Source: Bacillota bacterium (GTDB taxonomy: Bacteria; Bacillota; Sulfobacillia; JAIMAT01). From it: DNA of 40,505 nt. The notes under the pieces are model-generated. The model saw nothing but the letters and a program-made list of their open reading frames with translations. It ran no database searches and was not told the DNA's origin. Position numbers and translations under genes: made by a program. This document shows positions 34,429 to 40,505 of the stretch, piece by piece. The stretch spans positions 1-40,505 of the forward strand of contig JAIMAT010000012.1 in the NCBI GenBank assembly GCA_023511835.1, in the 5' to 3' direction. Position 1 is the stretch's first letter; every line of letters starts with the position of its first letter.

Positions 34429-35674
34429 GGGGGGGCACCCGCTGGTGGGCGAGCTGGAGGTGAGCGGCGCCAAGAACGCCGCCCTGCCCATCCTGGCGGC
34501 GACGGTGCTGGCTCCCGAGCGGAGCGTCGTCGTCGACGTCCCCGACCTGCGCGACATCCAGGTGATGATCGAGATCCTCAAGGCGCTGGGCGCACGGGTG
34601 GAGGTGGGGCGCGTCGACGGCCGCCGCTCGCTGGCGGTGGAGCTGCCCGAGGTGCGGGACTGGGAGCTGCCCGAGGGGCTGACGCGCATGATGCGCTCCT
34701 CCATCTTCCTGGCGGGCCCCCTCCTGGCGCGCTGCGGGCGGGTCCGCTTCTCCTACCCGGGCGGCTGCGCCATCGGGCCGCGGCCCATCAACTACCACCT
34801 GCAGGCGCTCAAGGCCATGGGCGCCGAGGTGGTGGAGCAGGGCGGATACGTGGAGGCGGTGGCGGAGCGGCTCCACGGCGCCGAGGTCCACTTCGACCAG
34901 CCCAGCGTCGGGGCGACGGAGAACGCGCTGATGGCGGCGACGCTGGCCGAGGGCGTCACCCGGCTGTACAACGTGGCCAAGGAGCCGGAGATCCAGGACC
35001 TGGCCGCCTTTCTCACGCGCATGGGGGCGCGCGTCGAGGGGGCGGGGACGGACGTGATCACCGTCCACGGGGTGGAGGCGCTCCGCGGCGTCACCCACCG
35101 CGTCATCCCGGACCGGATCGAGGCGGGGACGCTGCTGGTGGCGGCGGCCATGACGCGGGGCGACGTCCGCCTGCTGGGCGCGCGGGCCGACCACCTGGCC
35201 GCCGCCCTGGCCAAGCTGGGCGAGGCGGGGGCGGAGGTGGAGAGCGGCGAAGGCTGGATCCGCTGCCGGGGGCCGCGCCGGCCGCGGGCGGTAGACCTGC
35301 GCACGGCGCCCTATCCCGGCTTCCCCACCGACCTGCAGAGCCCCTTCCTGGTGATGGCCACGCTGGCCGAGGGGACCAGCGTCATCACCGAGGCCATCTT
35401 CGAGAACCGCTTCAAGGTGGCCGAGGAGCTCCGCCGCATGGGCGCCGACATCACCGTCGACGGCCGCGTGGCCGTGGTGCGCGGGGTGGAGGCGCTCTCC
35501 GGCGCCGAGGTGGAGGCCATGGACGACCTGCGCGGCGGCGCCTCGCTGGTGCTGGCCGGGCTCGCCGCCCAGGGCACCACCTGGGTGACCGGCATCGAGC
35601 ACGTGGAGCGCGGCTACGAGCGTCTGGACGAGCGCCTCCGGAGCCTGGGCGCGGAGGTGGAGCGAGTCGCCTGA
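34409..35674 (+). CDS. murA: UDP-N-acetylglucosamine 1-carboxyvinyltransferase
   Basis: 421 aa; makes enolpyruvyl-UDP-GlcNAc, the first committed step of wall synthesis. [16 protein letters not shown] is the N-terminal signature (residues 19-34). C120 in [15 protein letters not shown] is the loop cysteine that fosfomycin alkylates, so fosfomycin sensitivity is possible. [15 protein letters not shown] and [19 protein letters not shown] close the second domain. GTG 34409 is chosen because GGAGG lies 8 bases before it; the in-frame GTG at 34367 would add 14 residues. It ends the wall cluster. Confidence 0.96.
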   Translation: MARFRIEGGHPLVGELEVSGAKNAALPILAATVLAPERSVVVDVPDLRDIQVMIEILKALGARVEVGRVDGRRSLAVELPEVRDWELPEGLTRMMRSSIFLAGPLLARCGRVRFSYPGGCAIGPRPINYHLQALKAMGAEVVEQGGYVEAVAERLHGAEVHFDQPSVGATENALMAATLAEGVTRLYNVAKEPEIQDLAAFLTRMGARVEGAGTDVITVHGVEALRGVTHRVIPDRIEAGTLLVAAAMTRGDVRLLGARADHLAAALAKLGEAGAEVESGEGWIRCRGPRRPRAVDLRTAPYPGFPTDLQSPFLVMATLAEGTSVITEAIFENRFKVAEELRRMGADITVDGRVAVVRGVEALSGAEVEAMDDLRGGASLVLAGLAAQGTTWVTGIEHVERGYERLDERLRSLGAEVERVA

Positions 35675-35739
35675 GCCCCCGGGCGGGGGGCCGGGGCGAG
35701 GGAGCCGAGCGGGGCCGGCGGGCGGCGCGCGGCGGGCGA

Positions 35740-35748
35740 TGGTAGAAT
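35740..35748 (+). promoter_or_regulatory. Extended -10 promoter of the glycan operon
   Basis: TGGTAGAAT is a TGn-extended -10, with transcription expected near 35755. The ribosome site GGAGGGAGGAGAG and TTG start (35786) follow about 30 bases later. A 6-bp GC stem (35675-35680 with 35686-35691) just after murA could end the previous transcript. Confidence 0.55.
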
Positions 35749-35785
35749 CGGGCCGGTGGCGCCATCGTTCCAGGAGGGAGGAGAG

Positions 35786-36946
35786 TTGCCCGCTGCACGG
35801 CTCCATCGTCGTCCCTGGCCGCTGGGGAGGGAGGCGCGGCGCGCGCCCCGACCCTCCTCGTGGATCTTCCGGGCGCGGCCGCTGCCCCAGCCCGACCAGG
35901 TGCGGACGCTCTTCGTACCCGTCCTCTGTCCGCTGGGCGACACGCTCTTCGCCACGCCGGCGCTGCGCGCGCTGCGCCGGCGCTTTCCCCGGGCCGAGGT
36001 GACGGCCCTGGCCTGGGCCTCCAACGCCGAGCTCCTCCGCGGCCATCCCGCCGTCGACCGACTCTGGGTGGCGGAGAGCCCGCTCGACCTGGCGCACTGG
36101 CTGGTCACCTGCCAGGAGGCGCGCTTCGACCTGGCGGTCGGCCTCTCCAACGCGGGCAGCTGGCTGGCCGCCTTCAGCGGGGCGCGCTGGCGGACCGGCT
36201 TCGGCGCCCAGAGCCTGGGCCTCTTCTACAACCTGCCCGCGCCGGACCGGAGGGACGTCCACGCCGTCGACTACGCGCTGGCCGTGGCGCGGGCGACGGG
36301 GGCGGAGCCGGAGGAGGAGGCGACGCCCGACGTCCATCCCTCCCCGGCCGACCGGCGCTGGGCGCGCCGCTTCGAACGCCGCTTCCGGCGGCCCGGCCGG
36401 CCGCTGGTGGCGCTCCACCCCGGCGGCCGCTTCTTCCCCCAGAAGCGCTGGCCGGCGGCCTCCTTCGCGCGCCTGGCGCGGGAGCTGGAGGAGCGGCGCG
36501 GCGCCCGCCTGGTGGTGGTGGGCGGGGCCGACGACGCGGCGGCGGGCGAGGAGATCGTGGCCGCCCTGGCCCGCCGCGAGGACGGCTGCAACCTGGCCGG
36601 CCGCCTGGGGCTTCTGCGCACCGCCGCCCTTCTGGCCCGCGTCGACCTCTTCGTGGGCAACGACTCGTCGCCGCTCCACCTGGCGGCGGCGGTGGGGACG
36701 CCGACGCTGGCCCTCTTCGGCCCCACCGACCCGCGCAACTTCGCGCCGCGCGGCGAGCGCCACCGCCTGCTGCGCGCCGGACTGGAGTGCTCGCCCTGCA
36801 TCCACTGGATGGGCGGGGCGCGCGAGTACCTGGCCTCGCGCCGCTACCAGGAAGAGGCACCGGCGGAGTGTATGCTGCGCATCACCCCGGAGAGGGTTCT
36901 GGCGGAGGCGGAGGCGCAGCTGGAGCGCTGGGGGCTGAAGGGGTGA
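35786..36946 (+). CDS. Glycosyltransferase family 9 protein (heptosyltransferase-like)
   Basis: 386 aa, similar to ADP-heptose:LPS heptosyltransferases. The N-domain begins at about residue 40 with RTLFVPVLCPLGDTLFATPALRALRRRFP; the C-domain has VALHPGGRFFPQKRWP, LVVVGGADD and the nucleotide-sugar motif VDLFVGNDSSPLHLAAAVGTPTLALFGPTDP. This last block is typical of GT9. A 40-residue basic lead precedes the fold. The TTG 35786 start follows GGAGGGAGGAGAG; GTG 35756 is in frame but sits on the expected transcription start. It overlaps the next gene as GTGA. The true sugar is unknown, but a heptose kinase-like gene lies in the same operon. Confidence 0.85.
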   Translation: MPAARLHRRPWPLGREARRAPRPSSWIFRARPLPQPDQVRTLFVPVLCPLGDTLFATPALRALRRRFPRAEVTALAWASNAELLRGHPAVDRLWVAESPLDLAHWLVTCQEARFDLAVGLSNAGSWLAAFSGARWRTGFGAQSLGLFYNLPAPDRRDVHAVDYALAVARATGAEPEEEATPDVHPSPADRRWARRFERRFRRPGRPLVALHPGGRFFPQKRWPAASFARLARELEERRGARLVVVGGADDAAAGEEIVAALARREDGCNLAGRLGLLRTAALLARVDLFVGNDSSPLHLAAAVGTPTLALFGPTDPRNFAPRGERHRLLRAGLECSPCIHWMGGAREYLASRRYQEEAPAECMLRITPERVLAEAEAQLERWGLKG

Positions 36947-38115
36947 GCGGGGTGCGCGTGGCCATGTTCAGCGACAGCTACACGCCCTACGTGAGCGGTG
37001 TGGTCCGCTCCATCCTGCTGCTCAAGCGGGAGCTGGAGCGGATGGGCCACGAGGTGACCGTCTTCGCGCCCGACTACCCCGGCGTCTCGCCCGAGGAGGA
37101 CCGGGCCGCGCACGTGATCCGGCTGCCCTCGCTGCCCGCGCCCACCCAGCCCGACTTCCACGTGCCCATCCCCTGGGCGCCCGGCATCACGCGCCGGCTC
37201 CGCCGGCTGGAGGTGGAGGTGGTCCACAGCCACTCGCCCTTCGTCGCCGGCGGCGTGGCGGCCGCGGCGGCGCGGCGGCTGGGCCTGCCGCTGGTCTTCA
37301 CCTACCATACGCGCTACGACCTCTACACCCATTACGCGCCCATCGACGGCCCGCTGACGCGACGCGTGGTGGCCGAATGGGCCACCTTCTACGCCAACTC
37401 CGCCGACCAGGTCATCGCCCCCTCGCCCTCGCTGGCCCGCTGGCTGCGCGAGCAGGGGGTGACGGCGCCGGTGCGGGTGATCCCGGGCGGCATCGACCTG
37501 GAGGCGCTCGGCGCCGGCGACCCGGAGTGGCTCCGCCGCCGGCTCGGCCTCGACCCGGCCGCGCGCATCGTCCTTTACGCCGGACGCCTGGGACAGGAGA
37601 AGAACCTCGACCTCCTCTTCCGCGCCTTCGAGCGGGTGGCGGAGGCACGGCCCGCCGCCCACCTGGCGCTGGCGGGCGACGGGACGGAGCGGCGCCGCCT
37701 GGAGGCCTGGGCGGCGCGGCCGCCGCTGGCGGGGCGGGTCCACTTCCTGGGCACGCTGGCGCCCGAGGAGCTGCGCCACGCCTACCACGGCGCCACCTGC
37801 CTCGCCTTCCCCTCCAGTAGCGAGACGCAGGGGCTGGTACTGGCCGAGGCCATGGGCGCCGGACTGCCGCCGGTGGCCGTGGCCGCGCCCGCCAGCCGGG
37901 ACACCGTCCGCGACGGCGTGGACGGGCTGCTCGTGCCACCGGATTCGGACGAGGCGCTGGCGGCGGCCATCCTCCGCCTGCTGGACGACCCCCGCCTGCG
38001 CGCGCTCCTGGCCAGCGAGGCGAGGCGGCGCGCCGAGGCCTTCTCCGCGCGGAGGACGAGCGAGCAGGTGCTGGCCGCCTACGAGGCGGCGCTCGCCTCC
38101 GCCCTCCGCCTGTGA
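36943..38115 (+). CDS. Glycosyltransferase family 4 protein
   Basis: 390 aa GT-B enzyme. The N-domain opens MFSDSYTPYVSGVVRSILLLK and has HSHSPFVAGGVAAAAARR and FTYHTRYDLYTHY; the C-domain has the donor site LYAGRLGQEKNLDLLFRAFE, LALAGDGTERRRLEAWA, and SSSETQGLVLAEAMGAGLPPVAVAA, with the catalytic E-x7-E pattern. The pattern resembles diacylglycerol glucosyltransferases and PimB-like lipid mannosyltransferases, so a glycolipid product is possible. Start GTG 36943 overlaps the upstream stop, and the 3' end overlaps the next gene by GTGA. Confidence 0.88.
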   Translation: MSGVRVAMFSDSYTPYVSGVVRSILLLKRELERMGHEVTVFAPDYPGVSPEEDRAAHVIRLPSLPAPTQPDFHVPIPWAPGITRRLRRLEVEVVHSHSPFVAGGVAAAAARRLGLPLVFTYHTRYDLYTHYAPIDGPLTRRVVAEWATFYANSADQVIAPSPSLARWLREQGVTAPVRVIPGGIDLEALGAGDPEWLRRRLGLDPAARIVLYAGRLGQEKNLDLLFRAFERVAEARPAAHLALAGDGTERRRLEAWAARPPLAGRVHFLGTLAPEELRHAYHGATCLAFPSSSETQGLVLAEAMGAGLPPVAVAAPASRDTVRDGVDGLLVPPDSDEALAAAILRLLDDPRLRALLASEARRRAEAFSARRTSEQVLAAYEAALASALRL

Positions 38116-39152
38116 GCGCCCGCGCCCTGCGCCGGGGCCTGCTCCTCTCGCTGGCGCTGAGCGTCGCCGGCGTGGTCCTCCTCGTGCTGGCCGGCGGCGG
38201 CCGCCGGGTGCTGGCGGCGGTGAGCGAGGCGCACCCCGGCTGGTACGGGCTGGCGGTGGGGCTCATCCTGCTGGCCTGGTGGCTGCGCGCCTGGCGCATC
38301 GCGGTCCTGGCCCGGGCCATGGGCCACCGGCTGGCCGTCAGCCGCTCCTGGACCTTCTACCTGAGCAGCGTCTTCGTCTCCCACGTCACCCCCGCCAGCT
38401 CGGGCGGGCTGCCGGTGCTGCTGGCGCTGCTGGTGCGGGACGGCATGCCGGCCGGCCGCGCCTCCGCCCTGGTCCTCCTGGAGTCGGCGCTCACCTCGCT
38501 GGTCTTCGCGGTGGCCGCGCCGCTCCTCATCCTGGCCGGGCCGGTGGCCCACCTGGCCTCGGGGTTGCGCGCCAGCCTGGCCACGCTGGTAGGCGCTTTC
38601 GCCGGCGTCGCCGCCCTGCTGCTGGCGCTCCTCCTCTGGCCCGACCTGCTCGGGCGTCTGGCGGTCCGGGCGGGCGGAAGCCGCCCGCTTCTCCGCCTCC
38701 TGGGCCCGGTCCGCGCCGCCCGCTGGCGGCGGGTCGCGCGCCGCGAGGCGCGCCGCTTCACCCTGGCCATGCGCTGGATGGTGGCGCGGCGCTGGTCTGC
38801 CCTCCTCGGCACGCTCCTGCTCAGCCTCTTCTACTGGGCCGCCTACCTGGCCATCCTGCCCGTGCTGATGGCGGGGCTGGGTGTAAGATTCACCTGGTAT
38901 GCACCGGTGGCCGTCCAGCTGCTCTTCAACCTGGTCCAGCCCGCCATCCCGACGCCGGGAGGGAGCGGCGGCGCCGAGCTCCTCTTCGCCTATCTGGTAC
39001 GGGGGCTGGTCCCGCCCGACCAGGTCAGCCCGCTGGTGCTCCTCTGGCGCTCGGTCACCTTCTACCTGAGCCTGTTGCTGGGCGGCCTGGCCACCATCCT
39101 GAGCCTGCGACCGCTGGCGGGACGCCCGCTGGCCGAGCGCCGCGCCCCGTGA
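38112..39152 (+). CDS. Flippase-like membrane protein (lysylphosphatidylglycerol synthase TM-region family)
   Basis: 346 aa with about eight hydrophobic segments. The family (also called UPF0104) shows WWLRAWRIAVLARAMG, then FVSHVTPASSGGLPVLLALLV and VQPAIPTPGGSGGAELLFAYL; these conserved proline/glycine blocks are present. Members lack the synthase domain and are thought to move lipids or lipid-linked glycans. Beside two glycosyltransferases, a role in export of their glycolipid product is an inference. GTG 38112 start overlaps the previous stop (GTGA). Confidence 0.82.
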   Translation: MSARALRRGLLLSLALSVAGVVLLVLAGGGRRVLAAVSEAHPGWYGLAVGLILLAWWLRAWRIAVLARAMGHRLAVSRSWTFYLSSVFVSHVTPASSGGLPVLLALLVRDGMPAGRASALVLLESALTSLVFAVAAPLLILAGPVAHLASGLRASLATLVGAFAGVAALLLALLLWPDLLGRLAVRAGGSRPLLRLLGPVRAARWRRVARREARRFTLAMRWMVARRWSALLGTLLLSLFYWAAYLAILPVLMAGLGVRFTWYAPVAVQLLFNLVQPAIPTPGGSGGAELLFAYLVRGLVPPDQVSPLVLLWRSVTFYLSLLLGGLATILSLRPLAGRPLAERRAP

Positions 39153-39194
39153 ACCAGGACGGCTTGGCAAGGCTTGGCGGAGAGGAGAACGACG

Positions 39195-40220
39195 GTGCGG
39201 ACGAGCGAGGAGCTGGAGGCCGTGCTGCGCGCCTGGCGCTCCTGCCGCGTGGTGGTGGTGGGCGACCTGATCGCCGACCACTACCTGGCCGGCGAGGTGC
39301 GCCGCATCTCGCGCGAGGCGCCGGTGATGATCGTGGAGCAGCAGCAGGAGTGGTACCGGCCGGGAGGCGCCGCCAACGCCGCCCAGGGCGTGCGCGCGCT
39401 GGGCGCCTCGGTCACCCTGCTCGGCCTGGTGGGGTCGGACGCGGCCGGCCGCCACCTCCTGGACCTGCTGGCGGCGCAGGGGATCGACACCCACTCCGTG
39501 CTGGTCAGCGCCGAACGGCCCACCGCGGTCAAGACGCGCATCCTGGCCGGCGGGCCGCAGGCGCTCCGCCAGCAGGTGCTGCGCGTCGACCGGACGCCCG
39601 CCCCGCCGCCGCCGGCCGAGCTGCGCCCGCTGGTCGACCGGCTGGCCCGTCTGCTGGAGGGGGCCGACGCCGTCCTCCTCTCGGACTACGGCCACGGGCT
39701 CCTCGTCCCGGAGCTGGTGGAGCGGGTCCGGCAGGTGGCCGCGCGACTGGACGTCCCGGTGACGGCCGACTCGCGCTACCGTCTGGCCGATTTCCGCGGC
39801 CTGACGGCGGCCACGCCCAACCAGCCCGAGGCGGAGGCGCTGGCCGGCCGGCCGCTGGACGACGAGGCGGTGCTCCGCGAGGCGGGGCAGTCGCTGCGCG
39901 AGGCGCTGGAGCTCCAGACGCTGGTCGTCACCCGCGGCGAGCGGGGCATGACGGTCTTCACGCCCCGGACGGTCCGCCACATCCCGGCGCTGGAGGTGGC
40001 GGAGGTCTTCGACGTCACCGGGGCCGGCGACACGGTCATCGCCACGCTGACGCTGGGCCTGGCCGCCGGTCTCGACCCGGTGGAGGCGGCGGAGGTGGCC
40101 AACGTGGCCGCCGGCCTGGTGGTGCGCAAGCTGGGCGCCGCCACCGTCAGCCCCGACGAACTGCGGGAGGGATGGCGAGCATGGCTGGCTTCGAGGGGGA
40201 GCGGCGTGACGGCCGGTTGA
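39195..40220 (+). CDS. PfkB-family kinase, similar to D-glycero-beta-D-manno-heptose-7-phosphate kinase (RfaE1/HldE N-domain)
   Basis: 341 aa ribokinase-fold enzyme. VVVVGDLIADHYLAGEVRRI, then SREAPVMIVEQQQEWYRPGG and GGAANAAQGVRALGA (58-71), match the RfaE1 pattern; D279 in DVTGAGDT is the catalytic base. There is no C-terminal nucleotidyltransferase domain as in bifunctional HldE. In Gram-negatives it makes heptose-1,7-bisphosphate for LPS; in some Bacillota heptoses enter S-layer glycans. GTG 39195 with GAGAGGAG upstream is preferred over TTG 39174. A tandem GGCTTGGCAA/GGCTTGGCGG (39161-39180) precedes it. The 3' end overlaps menG by 40 bases. Another sugar substrate is possible. Confidence 0.8.
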   Translation: MRTSEELEAVLRAWRSCRVVVVGDLIADHYLAGEVRRISREAPVMIVEQQQEWYRPGGAANAAQGVRALGASVTLLGLVGSDAAGRHLLDLLAAQGIDTHSVLVSAERPTAVKTRILAGGPQALRQQVLRVDRTPAPPPPAELRPLVDRLARLLEGADAVLLSDYGHGLLVPELVERVRQVAARLDVPVTADSRYRLADFRGLTAATPNQPEAEALAGRPLDDEAVLREAGQSLREALELQTLVVTRGERGMTVFTPRTVRHIPALEVAEVFDVTGAGDTVIATLTLGLAAGLDPVEAAEVANVAAGLVVRKLGAATVSPDELREGWRAWLASRGSGVTAG

Positions 40221-40505
40221 GCCGGGCGCCGGGCGCCCCCGCGGCCAAGCAGGCCTACGTGGAGGACATCTTCGACCGGATTGCGCCGCGCTACGACCAG
40301 ATGAACCGGCTGATGACGCTGGGGCTCTGGTGGTACTGGCAGTGGTCGTTCCGTCGCCTGGCCGCCATCCAGCCGGGCGACCGCGTGCTGGACGTGGGCT
40401 GCGGCACGGGCGAGCTCGCTCTCCTGGCGGCGCGCGCCGCCGGTCGGGAGGGGCAGGTGGTGGGCGTCGACATCGCCGAGGGCATGCTCGGCGTCTGCCG
40501 GCAGA
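40181..40505 (+). CDS. menG: Demethylmenaquinone/2-methoxy-6-polyprenylbenzoquinol methyltransferase, 5' part
   Basis: 108 codons are visible before the right edge. After a 25-residue unconserved lead comes YVEDIFDRIAPRYDQMNRLM, then GLWWYWQWSFRRLA, and the SAM motif VLDVGCGTGELALLAA with VVGVDIAEGML, all typical of UbiE/MenG. In Bacillota this methylates demethylmenaquinone, so menaquinone respiration is likely. ATG 40181 has GGGAGGG nine bases before; ATG 40172 is in frame but touches the ribosome site. GTG 40259 would remove the lead. The start region lies in the end of the kinase gene. Confidence 0.92.
   Translation, partial: MAGFEGERRDGRLSRAPGAPAAKQAYVEDIFDRIAPRYDQMNRLMTLGLWWYWQWSFRRLAAIQPGDRVLDVGCGTGELALLAARAAGREGQVVGVDIAEGMLGVCRQ

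Overview
The window is a very GC-rich (about three-quarters G+C by eye) bacterial chromosome segment with dense, mostly plus-strand genes. Family content points to a spore-forming, high-GC Bacillota lineage of the Thermaerobacter, Symbiobacterium or Limnochorda kind: a YunB-type sporulation protein, a SigI/RsgI pair, a PASTA-tailed SpoVD/PBP2B-type transpeptidase, MraZ at the head of a dcw cluster, a meso-DAP-type MurE, and a MutS2 with Smr domain. A menaquinone methyltransferase (MenG) at the right edge suggests a respiring organism. The exact genus is an inference that the sequence alone does not settle. No transposon, prophage, CRISPR array or rRNA was seen.

Layout. 1-1406: 3' part of mutS2, overlapping tail to tail with a minus-strand class A penicillin-binding protein (1363-3912) that carries an unusual C-terminal cupredoxin-like domain. 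4026-8894: tyrS, yunB, cysK, nadE, yebC. 9050-13539: sigI-rsgI directly followed by queA-tgt. 13540-13925: a 386-base non-conserved interval with a promoter-like site and one doubtful small ORF, then glutamate dehydrogenase (13926-15188). 15311-20127: a propionate/methylmalonyl-CoA module (mutase catalytic subunit, separate B12-binding subunit, epimerase, carboxyltransferase, a small accessory protein, biotin carrier), then 5-formyl-THF cyclo-ligase. On the minus strand: methylglyoxal synthase and a tRNA-Ala(CGC) with a clear promoter. 21535-35674: the division/cell-wall cluster mraZ-rsmH-ftsL-spoVD/ftsI-murE-murF-mraY-ftsW/spoVE-murG-murC-murB-murA, with recognisable MraZ-type operator repeats, but no murD between mraY and ftsW and no ftsQ/ftsA/ftsZ before a new unit starts. 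35740-40505: a new transcription unit with an extended -10 promoter encoding a GT9 heptosyltransferase-like protein, a GT4 glycosyltransferase, a flippase-like membrane protein and a heptose-7-phosphate-kinase-like PfkB protein, then the 5' part of menG.

How the genes fit together. The dcw cluster builds the cytoplasmic and lipid-linked peptidoglycan precursors and the septal/spore transpeptidase. The class A PBP and SigI/RsgI probably add wall polymerisation and wall-stress sensing. The methylmalonyl-CoA block interconverts propionyl-CoA/methylmalonyl-CoA and succinyl-CoA. The last operon probably makes a cell-surface glycan or glycolipid. Many adjacent genes overlap by ATGA-like junctions (GTGA, TTGA), and start codons are often GTG or TTG, so several starts were placed by Shine-Dalgarno position and family N-termini. 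Nothing here is clearly a wholly new system. The most unusual items are the PBP-cupredoxin fusion, an RsgI that lacks the usual Asn-Pro autocleavage pair, the heptose-type glycan operon in a Gram-positive context, the missing murD, and the MraZ operator phasing.
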